Assembly: GCA_964059195.1 (NCBI GenBank)
Contig: CAXKWD010000002.1
Span: forward strand, 149,251,042-149,315,041
Origin: Ectobius pallidus
Taxonomy: Eukaryota > Arthropoda > Insecta > Blattodea > Ectobiidae
Direction of reading: 5' to 3'
Length of the DNA stretch: 64,000 nucleotides
The notes under the pieces: generated by a model
Databases searched by the model: none
Told to the model about the DNA's origin: nothing
Seen by the model: the letters and a program-made list of their open reading frames with translations, nothing else
Part shown: positions 43,384-53,390 of the stretch, piece by piece
Position numbering within the stretch: position 1 is the stretch's first letter
Layout of the letters: the number at the start of each line of letters is the position of its first letter
Position numbers and translations under genes: made by a program

Positions 43384-44184
43384 CTGCAAACCAACAAAAA
43401 TAAATTTTAAATAATTCTTAAATAGTGTGAACTAAATATTAGATCCTAAGTACTGTAAACAATTCACATTCTAACAACCTTACTTAATCTAAATTATTTA
43501 GTAGAGATTAATATTAATGTTAAAAGGTTATGTCATAAACCGTATTTACTCATTACCATTTTTGTCCATTTGTTGCATTCAAAATTGGTGTGCTCATTAG
43601 ATTCGATGCTGCATTAAATTTGAGTGCAAATTCATTCCATAGTTCAGCGGTAACTTTCATCCCTTATATAACAATGCATTGCTGTAATTTTAGTTTGGAG
43701 TTTTCGAGTAACGTACTTTTTCGACTTTGTTATATTTATCATTGACCTATTACTAGTTCACACAAATGTGTGCTGAAGTTAACATAATATTTTACTCTCA
43801 AGCTCAACACCAAACAAGTTAAAAGGCAATGAGGTTCAATGCGAAGATATCTATTCTCCTGCACACCCTCTGCTATCCTCCCTAAATGTTATACCGACCT
43901 TTATTTACCAGCAAGCACAAATCCATTGTAGTATTCAATAAAATACTAAGATAAAATATCCTATCATTGACATGCATTACATTCGCTAACAAACTCTTTT
44001 TGTGTTTTAGAGTTTCTAAATTGGAGTGCATATTAGATTCTTGTAAAAACAATACTCAGTTTAAGTGCCCATTTAATAAAGTTTAAGCAATACTTTTTTA
44101 TGCCGTAAAAAAGTTTTGTGAACATGTTTAAAATGCACTTAACTTTTTACTAAAGACTCCCATTTCTACTGGTGAATGTGAATA
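43384..44184. other. Intron stretch, nothing recognised except a possible LINE start
   Basis: No gene. The last bases (about 44150-44184) may be the upstream part of the LINE endonuclease at 45190, which the pogo-like element interrupts. Confidence 0.45.
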
Positions 44185-45189
44185 CAGTGGAACCTCGTTA
44201 GCACGTTCCTCATTACTATGTTTTCCCACATAGTACGTCGGTTTTTGGAGGTCCTGGTCCCAATCTTATTAACTACATGTTTAAATGTTTCTTAACATGT
44301 TTTGGTTTAACGCTTAGTACGTTCATATTTGGCTCGTCAACCACACTTTGCCAAACACAAACCTTGTTCGTGCATCCGATTGTGTAATCTCTATGTCAGA
44401 ATTCTTGTACTCTCTGGCGTCAAGTCCCAACCTTTGCTCTATGGGACCAATTGTCAGCCATTTCAAACCATTGTAGTTTGCTTCTCATTGGTCATTTTGA
44501 CTTGGCGCAAATTTTGCAGCATCAGCTGTTTTGGCCGCCAATTTGTATCATGATAATTTTGTTGTGATCTCCAGGTAGTGAAATATATTTTTAATTTCTT
44601 ACGGTTCGTGTGGTGAGGAAAAGAAAATATTAGATTGTTTGAAGAATTGTAGGCCAAAAAAGCAGATCGTGCTTCTCATGTCGGTATTGGATTGCATTTC
44701 ATTAGCAATTTGTGTAATCTCCATGTCAGATTGACTGTTAACGAAACATTTTGACATGTGTGAAATTTTGCATAATTACAAAATTTTATGTTTGTTAATA
44801 GATTGTGGAGTGCAACTTGTTTCATGTGTGATGTTTTAGAACAAAATGGATGCTTTTTTGTGAATTTCGTCTGGTTTTTCATTAAATATGGCCCCCATAC
44901 ATTCCTTCAATTTTTGCAAGTTTTTTTAAAAATATTTAAAATCAAATTGTTAGGCCTATGTATTTGTTTACATAATATAAATCTCTCGTAACTAATGGCT
45001 TGGCATAGAAGCTCCTGTGTGTCACTGGGTATTTCTGAACCAATAGGATGCACTTTTGGGTGGTTCTGAGCAACTTAGAAAACATATTTACATTCCCTAC
45101 GATTTTTTATAATTTTCAGTAGTACATTTTCCCGTTTAAGATGTCTATTTTTTCAGTCCCTAGAAAAACGTCTTAACGAGGTTCCACTG
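44185..45189. mobile_element. pogo/Tigger-type non-autonomous element, 1,005 bp, TA target
   Basis: Starts cagtggaacctcgttagcac and ends acgaggttccactg, inverted; CAGTRGAACCTCG is typical of pogo-type termini. TA at 44183-44184 and 45190-45191. The text gtgtaatctctatgtcaga recurs in variant form within it (44380 and 44712). No transposase is visible. Confidence 0.85.
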
Positions 45190-45560
45190 TATACGAAATA
45201 TGTTAAAATTAATAAGTGCAATAAATGTGACGGAATAATAGTATATTTTAGAGAAAATCTTGCTGTCTCTCTAATTACTGTTGATATTTCTCATGGCAAT
45301 TCTATCCATTTTAAACTTACATTAAATGATATTATAATTAGGTTAACTGCTATTTAAAGATCACCAAATCTTTGCAAAAATGAATTCATGAAATATTTGG
45401 AGGAATTTATAATCATATCTAAAGATATAAAAAATCATATTATTGTTGGTGACATAAATATTCAAATTTTAGAAAAACATTTAGATAACATGGGAGAAAA
45501 CTATCTGAATATTATGTATGACTTTGGGTATATAAAATATTTACGTTTTTATAAAAGGTA
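45190..45560 (+). pseudogene. LINE AP-endonuclease fragment
   Basis: The reading CNKCDGIIVYFRENLAVSL, then RSPNLCKNEFMKYLEEFI and HIIVGDINIQILEKH gives the RSP and GD-[IFM]-N blocks of AP-type endonucleases in CR1/Jockey-like LINEs. A stop precedes RSP. Only this domain remains. Confidence 0.75.
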
Positions 45561-45640
45561 TTTCAGCCTTTTATTTTTGTAAAATAGCCCTTTTTAGGCT
45601 TTTTAAACAAACGATTTTGCCAGTATGTTTTTGTTTAATC
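45561..45640. repeat. Short piece similar to the hAT-type terminus region
   Basis: agccctttttaggctttttaa and acaaacgattttg resemble, in reverse, the right end of the element at 58661-59698 (aatcgtttgtttaaaacct). Confidence 0.4.
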
Positions 45641-45696
45641 AGTTATGATTGCAGTTATGATATGCAGAATACAAAAAAAAAAAACCAAAATTCGAA

Positions 45697-45773
45697 TTGG
45701 CCGGTTTCAGGATTTGAACCATGAAACTCCAGAATGTGAGGCCAAGACGTTACCATCTCGGCCACCTGGGTCA
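45697..45773 (-). repeat. tRNA-like sequence
   Basis: Minus strand: aggtggccgagatggtaacg (A-box part) and ggttcaaatcctg (B box). The stems are imperfect and the anticodon arm is not convincing, so this is a tRNA-derived remnant rather than a gene. Confidence 0.55.
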
Positions 45774-45959
45774 GTTTAATGCTCTAGTTGGATAAGTGCA
45801 TATAAAGCAGTAGTGTTATTTTTCATAGCTAACTGTATTTTAATTGCCAAAGCCTTATAAGTTTATAACATCACAGTAAAACAATTGGCTATGTTGTCAT
45901 GATAACTGATTTGCATTTCATAAATTCTTTCGAATACGTATATTACCATAAAATAGGCA

Positions 45960-46628
45960 CTAAATTGAGCATTACTCCAAAACAGGTCAACTGATTTTAT
46001 ACAATATCAATAGACATCTTCCCATGGACATTATAAATGTGTATACCAAGTTTCATAAAAATCCGGGAAAGCGTATCTGAGTTACCGCATCTTTAAAATA
46101 GACACTAAATTGGGTTTTACTCCAGTACCGGTCTACTGATTTGGTCCAATATCAGTAGACGTCTTCCCATGTACATTATAAATGGGTATACGAAGTTTCA
46201 GGAAAATCCAATAAAGCGTATTTGAGTTATCGTGACATCTTATATATTAACATTAAAGGCACAAAATTGGGCATTATTCCGGTATTGGACAACTGATTTG
46301 GTCGAATATCAATAGACGTCTTCCCATGGACATTATAAATGCGTATACGAAGTTTCATGGAAATCCGATACAGCGTATTTGAGAATAGAAAGGCGCCATA
46401 ATCTATTAAAATAGGCACTAAATTGGGCATTACTCCGGTACCGGTGAACCGATTTGGTTTAATATCAATAGGGTTCTTCCCATGGACATTATAAATGTAT
46501 TTTACAAGTTTCATGAAAATCCGAAAAAGCGTATTTGAGTTATGGCGCATACAGACACACGGACGGATGGACAGACATTTTTCGTCCTTACACACAATCT
46601 CATAAAGTACCATACTGGCACTTAATAA
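45960..46628. repeat. Tandem repeat, 145-157 bp units, about four copies
   Basis: The motif cccatggacattataaatg recurs at 46021, 46166 (one change), 46323 and 46479. Each unit also carries aattgggcattactccggta and gataaagcgtatttgagtt variants. The array ends in cagacacacggacggatgga and cataaagtaccatactggca. One unit occurs at 2395-2580 and about two at 48970-49310. Confidence 0.85.
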
Positions 46629-46649
46629 ATTTACTCTATTACATGAGTT

Positions 46650-46930
46650 GACTTATAACTTACACACATTGCATTGCCAACTGCCAAATCATTCTCAGGA
46701 ATATCCTGACATGTACCTAGCGGTTTTTTTATGAACTTCTTGATGATATTGTTTTCTTCTGGTACATCAAAATTCATCAATGATTTCTCAAATTGTTGCC
46801 TATATTTTCAGATTTTAATGCTTGTTGAATGGTTGTAATAGCTTCTTTACAAATTTCATGATCATTTTCCCAAACATGTGACACCCAATATTTAAAGGCC
46901 TCCTTTTAAGAAGCCTGGCTTTGCTCTTAA
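46650..46930 (-). pseudogene. Coding-like fragment of unknown origin
   Basis: The minus strand reads FKYWVSHVWENDHEICKEAI, TTIQQALKSENI and, after a shift, QQFEKSLMNFDVPEENNIIK, KPLGTCQDIPENDLAVGNAM, followed by a donor-like gtaagt. I do not recognise a family; a transposase or a decayed exon is possible. Its upstream part is in the block duplicated at 57798. Confidence 0.35.
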
Positions 46931-47570
46931 GCCTTAAATGCATAATGTGTCCCATAGGATACAACAGTTTGCCTTAAATTTGTAATAAAATAAAATCAGG
47001 TAAACTGATATAACAAAGTGCCAGAATGCTTTTTTTAATCAGTAATAATTGCAATTATGATAGGCCCATGCAGAATAGAATTTATTTTTGTATTATATCT
47101 CCGAGTTAAGCACTGGCAATAATATTAACGATGCAATAGGCCTACGGTTCACTGACATGTTTGTTTCAAGTTTAAATCAGCCTTATAGGTTATGAATGAT
47201 AAGAAGTCAATCTGAAATCTGTCAGGAATTTCAGTAGGTATACTGCTGCACAGGAACGAATAAGAGAAATACTAACATTACAATATAATGTAGATATCGG
47301 TAGTCATCGATAGAATGCAGAATATTATATCAATATTCAACGACTAGTTGTGTTTTAAATCTTTTATTTAGGCCGGAGGATAGATGCAACATCGTCACAC
47401 TCAATCAGCTGTTAAGAGCAACTGGTATGTCACGGGTACAATTCATGAAAAATATACCATAGGCCCAGTCCTTTATTTTTTGTCAAAACATCTAAAACCA
47501 TGCAAAATACGCAATAAAAAGATTGCAAGTTTATTTTGGAGGAGAAAAATTTCAAATATGAACTTTTCGG
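46855..47570. repeat. Dispersed block, first copy (direct repeat with 57798-58522)
   Basis: About 716 bp are nearly identical to 57798-58522, in the same orientation, beginning ttcatgatcattttcccaaa and ending near gcaaatatgaactttt. A few indels and substitutions separate them. No termini or protein identified. Confidence 0.85.
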
Positions 47571-48678
47571 TTATGGGAGAAAAGCTGTAAGTTTGCAAAA
47601 TTTAAAGTTTTTACCTCGTCTCGATGTGAATAAACATCGTTACTAAGTGTATGATCTATTATTCAATGGCTAGTTGTGTTTTAAATCTTTTATTTACATT
47701 TACTGACACTGACATCGTTATGAAGAAATGAATTAAACAAGGCAGGCTAACAATATCAATTTACGATTGGCAATTTGTTACATTACTAGCTTAAAAGGCC
47801 CAGTGTAGCCCAGGTTTTGTATTTTGTAATTCGAAATTAACTTATGAAGGACATTTGATTTTCAAATTCTAGGTCCTTTTATAGGTATTAAAAATTTGCA
47901 ATGAAGAAGAACGACTTATCACACTCAAACTATTCCCTCAGCTTTTTATGGCTCAAAGAGCTTGTAGAATTTTTCATCCTGTCACTTCTACTATCGGCCA
48001 AGCACGAGAAAAACTCTGAGCAGCACGAGGAGCGGTACGTGACGTCATACCATGCTATTATTCACTAAGAAAGCACTGTCACCTTGCAGCTTGAAATACA
48101 CTGCACACTGGAGGCTAATGTTTACAACGCGCTTACAACAGAGAGGCTCGTCTTTTCTCTGCCCAATCAGAACGCTAGTATCCACCTGCTTGTGTACCAC
48201 CCCCTCTCACCGCACCCCGCTACCAGAGATTTACTCGTGCTTGGCCGACAGTACACACCAAGCCTGGTAGAGCTTCAAATAAGAAGAAACAGAAATTCCA
48301 GTAACATAAAATTGTATTGTCTTTGCGGAATATTTTATTAAAAAGTAATTCAATATCACTTTTATACTCCCCTCCCCCAAAACCTGGGATATAATAATAT
48401 ACATATTACGCTTTTTCCTTTAGAATATAATTCGTTCCTACCAGTATGTAGATTTCAGAAATTAATTATATTGTAAGTTTTATGCAGTTCCAAAGCTACC
48501 TGTGAACACTGATAATACGTATCGTTTCTCAACTGTTTGTTGACAGATAAATATGATGTGAATTTGATTTGATAAATTCAGTAATTTTCAGAAATTATAT
48601 AATTTTTCAAGGGAAGGAGATGTTTGTTTGGATTTTTATTGTCCGCGATACTTCCAGGGTTAAACTATCAATATATTA
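47571..48678. other. Intron stretch with uncharacterised repeats
   Basis: The text aagaacgacttatcacactc (47908) reappears inverted near 62518 (gagtgtgataagtagttctt), so part of it is a dispersed repeat. The part around 48000-48260 is more GC-rich with two overlapping plus-strand frames, but neither resembles a known protein. Confidence 0.4.
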
Positions 48679-49310
48679 TAGCTGGTGCCCACGGCATCGC
48701 CCACCATTATTAATTGACTCCAGGATTTTTAAGAAATTTACACTGGCAATTTATTAAAAATGTTTGTGGTTCAGAGCTATGAAAATTGTAAGTCAAAATA
48801 AAATTAGAATATTTATTCACTGTGTTCATTTCACTCAGGCCTTATATAATAAAGAAACTTTTTTCCTAATTTTGTACTCTTCGTGAAAGTTTCGCTGATT
48901 GGTTGGCCGCGAGCCAATCAAAATGCTTCGAACTGTCGGAGAATAAAGATTACATTATAATAGATGTGACTGTTATTTTGGTACCGGACAACCGATTTGG
49001 TCCAAAATCAATAGGCTTCTTTCCATATACATCATGAATGCGTATAACAAGTTTCATGTAACTCCGATAAAGCCTATTTGAGAAAGCCTATTTGAGTTAT
49101 CGCACTATTCTTACATATTTCCATTAAAATAGGCACTAAATTGGGCATTACTCCGATACCGGTCAACCAATTTGGTCCAGTATCAATAGGGGTCTTCCCA
49201 TGGACATTATAAATGTGTATACCAAGTTTCATGAAAATCCAATAAAGCGTATTTCAGTTATTGTGCGTACAGACACATGGATGGACAGACCATACTGGCA
49301 CTTAATAATG
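48679..49310 (+). repeat. Dispersed repeat with head and tandem-unit body
   Basis: Head gctggtgcccacggcatcgc (relative of the head at 29074). Two tandem units follow (ccgatttggtccaaaatcaa, then cccatggacattataaatgt), and the tail contains cagacacatggatggacaga and cataCTGGCACTTAATAA-type text. This copy shows head, units and tail together. Confidence 0.7.
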
Positions 49311-49832
49311 GGAAATAACTCAAGAAAAATTTTAAAGTGCAAGTAAAATTTACAGAATAGAGTACAAGAAATAAACCATGGGCTAATCTTATGTTAAGTG
49401 TTTCCTTGGCAGTCTGGCACAGATTTATACTCTGAATAAGAAATTGAGTCTCGCACATTGAAGGGTTAAGCCACCGATTTCATAATGACATAATCAACCA
49501 TTCATTGTCACACAAATTTAAACCATTCTTTGTCATCATATCATATCGGTCATTACTCATGAAAATGATTCAAATGAATGAAATGCTTCTTTGGTTGTGT
49601 TTATTGGTATAGGACTGAATCCAGTAACCATGGCCTCAATAGTGTTTTTCTATATTGAATACTGATACCGAATAAAAAGGCACTCGACAATACTTAATAC
49701 TGAATAAAGGGCTTTGACTTACTTAAATGCAATCATATGATTGCAGACAATGAACATGGTTAATGTATATATAACTCAATAACTTACAAATCTTAATGGA
49801 GACTGAAAGAATAAAGCAAAAATGTTCCTTAC

Positions 49833-49931
49833 CACATTTCTCTGATGAGGTGGACGATGACATACCCAGCCTCTAACAACAACAAATGAATCAAGAGGCA
49901 TATTGGCAAGCCGTCTGCTTATATCTGGTCG
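49833..49931 (-). CDS. DARS2: DARS2 exon B, middle of the anticodon-binding domain
   Basis: 99 bp, phase 0 on both sides, acceptor ttctttttccag and donor gtaaggaac on the minus strand. It encodes RPDISRRLANMPLDSFVVVR and GWVCHRPPHQRNV. This corresponds to the segment in animal mitochondrial aspartyl-tRNA synthetase after the first barrel strands, where [EP]S-V-hydrophobic-V-x-G-x-V-x-x-RP is usual. It reads on in frame into exon C (43309-43383). It should follow exon A, which however lies 20 kb further downstream on this strand. Confidence 0.88.
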
Positions 49932-51499
49932 CTGGAAAAAGAAACAATTTTTCAGTTATTCTTTTAAGCACTTCTAATACATGAAACTAAGAGAATGGAT
50001 ACAACTGGTTGTATAAATAAAAAGAAGCAAGTACTACCACGCCACTGCTCATGAGCAGGTTGAGAGTCAAGCACCTGCTCTCTGTTTGGTATAAATAAAA
50101 GTTGCCTCTTCCTGCCGAGCTGCTGCTCAGGCAACTTGTAGCAGGCGCTCCACATCTCCATTACTTATCACCCAACACATAGTGGCTAGGTAAACGAACA
50201 TACCGCTTGACTCTGTGCAATGATTTAAAATTTAAACTTCAGGATATCCATCACAATGGTTGAAGAAAGATGTGATTTTCAAAAGCAGTTCCTGCAAGTT
50301 TTAGAATGTTATAAGGAAATACTGAACAAAACTCAACTGAGAGCAAAAAAGATAGAAATTTTAAGAGTAACTATTCTCAAAAGTCAAAACGAGAGTTGAG
50401 AATAACGCTGGCGGAAAATAACGTTTTTGAACGAATTAATAACTTGAAGACTAGGTTAAAGCAGAAATCAAACCTAAGACTCGCTGGGAATAGATTGTCT
50501 TAAAAGATTGGGGAAAGGAGTCCCTGGACCTGCCACGAGCAGAATTAAATCCGTTCATAGTCAGAAAGGCAGGTAAGAAATTTTGTTAAAAATACTGCAT
50601 TTACTCATTTATTTTCAAGTAATTTATACTATAATGCAAAGCAGTAGCCTACATAGCAGGTGGTTTAGAATAATTATCACTATCTGCATGAGCCTGATCT
50701 GGTAATTCAAAACGTTCCAGTTTTGTAGTCTTGGGGTAAGGTAAATAAGTCTGTAGGCTTCCACGGCCGGAGTCATCACAGCCTAGACTGTGTTGGGGTA
50801 AGGTAATTTGAAAAGCTACAGCAAAAAGAAGCAACAGAGATGAGCTTAAGAAATAGGTAGACTTATGGAAGGAACTGTAAAGGATGGTGTTAGTGAAAGT
50901 GAAATGTTTGAAATAAAAAAGTAGAACCAGAGAAGGAAAGGAAAAAAATTGGAAGATAAAGAAAAATCGGAATAAAGATAGAAAGAAATAAAAACTACTC
51001 TGGGAGAAAGAAAATACAAAACGAGATGATGAAAACAGATCCCCTTATTTGATACCACTCTAGATCTAAATTTGTGCCTTATTAGTAGTTCTTGATTTTA
51101 GGACACTAAAGTTATGTTTAGTCTTGTGAATGAATAAATTAGGCATTTAAATGGTACATCAGACAGTGAAAATTTAATTTATTCCTAATAAAGAAAAGTA
51201 AAGCAGCAAAAAGATACAAGTAAACTTGAAATAATTTATATTGTTTCAAGGGGATGGGGGGATTTCCTCCTGTAGGATTCAACAACCCCAACCCCTGGAT
51301 ACAGATGACTTATCTCTGCCAGGGATAATTAATTATTTCTTCTCCACTGGATGTACTGTACCAAACTTTACGCAAATATTTAATTCATATTCTTATAGTT
51401 AGATACTATTCTTGTTTTGAAAAAAAAAAAAATTAGATATAGATTTGTTAGATATAGTACTCCTTTAGATGTAGGTATGTTGTATTTTCAGCAGTTGGT
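49932..51499. other. Mixed repeats, no gene recognised
   Basis: 50010-50160 shares gtataaataaaa and gctgctc-type words with 55250-55440, probably a common MITE or SINE. A short frame at 50256 (MVEERCDFQKQFLQVLECYK) has no recognised family. 50754 carries the taggcttccacggccggagt repeat. Confidence 0.4.
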
Positions 51500-51559
51500 T
51501 TTATAGTGTTTGAGATGTCTTTAAAATTTGGGGTGTATTTAGTCTGTTATTTGTGACTT

Positions 51560-51722
51560 CGGTTGTCTCCTCATGAACGTTCGTTGGCGCACATGTGCGT
51601 TGGTTGCTTGGTTTGGGTCTACCTGTACACTGTCACAGCATTCGTGAACAGAGTGTGCCACAAGCTGCCTTCGAGATGTGAACCTTAAGTTCTGTCTGGA
51701 AACCTCTTCAGTTAAGAGATGG
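51560..51722 (+). promoter_or_regulatory. Possible promoter and first exon ending ATG|gtgagt
   Basis: A CpG-containing segment (gaacgttcgttggcgcacat) precedes atcttcagttaagag-like text and the sequence gagatggtgagtgtgatc at 51715. An ATG followed directly by a consensus donor is a known arrangement for short first exons. Downstream exons were not found within the window. Confidence 0.3.
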
Positions 51723-52802
51723 TGAGTGTGATCATGTTCGTTTAATTCACAGATATAGATTTTGAAAGATCCTTTCTGGATCTATTTGAAGAAATTCTCT
51801 ATCTTGCTTAAACTAAATTCTGAATGTAACAGTAATTCTATGTTGTGCGATAGTATGGCAAATAAATGTCTAATATCGGGTGTTTTCACAAATCAAGTAC
51901 ACATTAGAGTAATCTAATATTTGAAACATGCTGGTGTCAGTTGAATAATCTTCTGTGTGCAGCATAATACTTCAGGTTATGCTAAATTGTGTCTATGTTC
52001 ACTTTTCATTAGAATCTGTACCCAAGTCAAGGTAATATTCAGTTTATGTAATATTTATTATCAAGTAATTCCTTTACATGAATACATCCATATTTGAGCT
52101 CACTGTATGCAAATGGTTTTGGTTCAAGCGAATATTTCACTTAGTATGGTTATGTTCTAAGAATAGCTACCTATTTGTATATGCATGATGGAATGCAAGT
52201 ATTATTTACGTACTGCAAATATAGGTCAAGTTTGCTATCTTCATTCATCTTGATATTGGCTGTTCAGGCTATGCGATCTTATAGTATTGTAGTATTGTAG
52301 TATTCCTGGTCAATTATCTTATGGATTGAAGTTATAGTATTCTATTGTGTTTAAATTTGCTTTTAACGGTAGTATTATCTGGCTTTGATGTATTAAGCAA
52401 ATTGCTTGTGGCATTGATAGAATATAAATTTAATCTGAATCTAAAGTTTGTTTAGTATTCGTAATTGCTGTAAATCTTTCTCAAGTTTATGTACTCACAT
52501 AGTTCAGATTTCTTATAAAATTCTTTGTCATTTACCGTTGTACATTTAATCAGTATACATGGCATGATTGCTCATTTATTGATTTCTCTCAGTTTGTTCG
52601 GCCAATCGAAATCTTGTGTGGCATTCCTTTACTTGTTGTTATGTGCCTATAGTGTCTGGAAACTTAAGATGCTCTCGTTAGTCTCTAATTCAGATTTTAT
52701 TCTGATTTGCTACTCCATATTTTGTCAGTATCTTATATACGCTTTTCTGTTAGTGCATAATTTACTTATTTGAAATTTGTCTCACTATATTTTCAACAGT
52801 AT
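51723..52802. other. T-rich stretch, nothing recognised
   Basis: Non-repetitive AT-rich sequence; no coding or RNA signal. Confidence 0.5.
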
Positions 52803-52832
52803 TTCATGTTAATATTATAGGAGAAAAATTCC

Positions 52833-52904
52833 TCCGGCACTGGGACTTGAACCCAGGACCTTTGGCTATTCGCGCCAATGCTCTACCAACTGAGCTAAGC
52901 CGGA
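52833..52904 (-). tRNA. tRNA-like sequence (apparent anticodon GAA), probably a repeat copy
   Basis: 72 bases fold as a cloverleaf: acceptor tccggc/gccgga, D arm gctcagttggtagagc, anticodon stem ttggc/gccaa, T arm ctgggttcaagtcccag. The loop gcgaata would give anticodon GAA, but position 33 is C instead of the near-invariant U. With copies at 53222, 60112 and 60426 this looks like a tRNA-derived repeat, not a working tRNA-Phe gene. Confidence 0.5.
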
Positions 52905-53221
52905 GCTCAATTCACAGCGCCAGATGGAACTTCTCTCCTATGATTGATTGCCCTAATGGTCTACCTCACAGACAGACAAGTTATGTCATATGCAGTACTG
53001 TGAGGCACACTAAGTAGTGATTTTTGTGACCGGGCTCCCACTGTTATTGTACAGTTAACATTCAAGACAGATATATAAGCATTCATGAGCCACAGATTAT
53101 TGTCTCTGTTGGACACTACATGAGAATATATGACATATGACATAACTTGTCTGTCTGTGAGGTAGACCATTAGGGCAATCAATCATAGGAGAGAAGTTCC
53201 ATCTGGCGCTGTGAATTGAGT

Positions 53222-53293
53222 TCCGGCTTAGCTCAGTTGGTAGAGCATTGGCGCGAATAGCCAAAGGTCCTGGGTTCAAGTCCCAGTGCCGGA
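53222..53293 (+). tRNA. tRNA-like sequence, inverted copy
   Basis: Same 72 bases as 52833-52904 on the other strand, with identical stems and the same C33 oddity. Confidence 0.5.
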
Positions 53294-53390
53294 GGAATTT
53301 TTCTCCTATAATATTCTCATGTAGTGTCCAACAGAGACAATAATCTGTGGCTCATGAATGCTTATATATCAGTATTTCATGTTGTAAAAC

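Larger units (their letters stand above)
52812..53390. repeat. Palindromic pair of tRNA-like repeats
   Basis: Arms at about 52812-52993 and 53126-53323 are inverted copies with a 130-bp spacer. Each arm contains the tRNA-like sequence and the flanking ggagaaaaattcctccggca. The last part of the spacer (tgagccacagattattgtct) is itself repeated inverted at 53330-53380. A direct relative lies at 60085-60495. Confidence 0.85.

Noticed and set aside
52833..52904. A working tRNA-Phe gene
   Set aside because: C33 instead of U33, several copies in palindromic and tandem repeats, and a T-T mismatch in the acceptor point to a tRNA-derived repeat.
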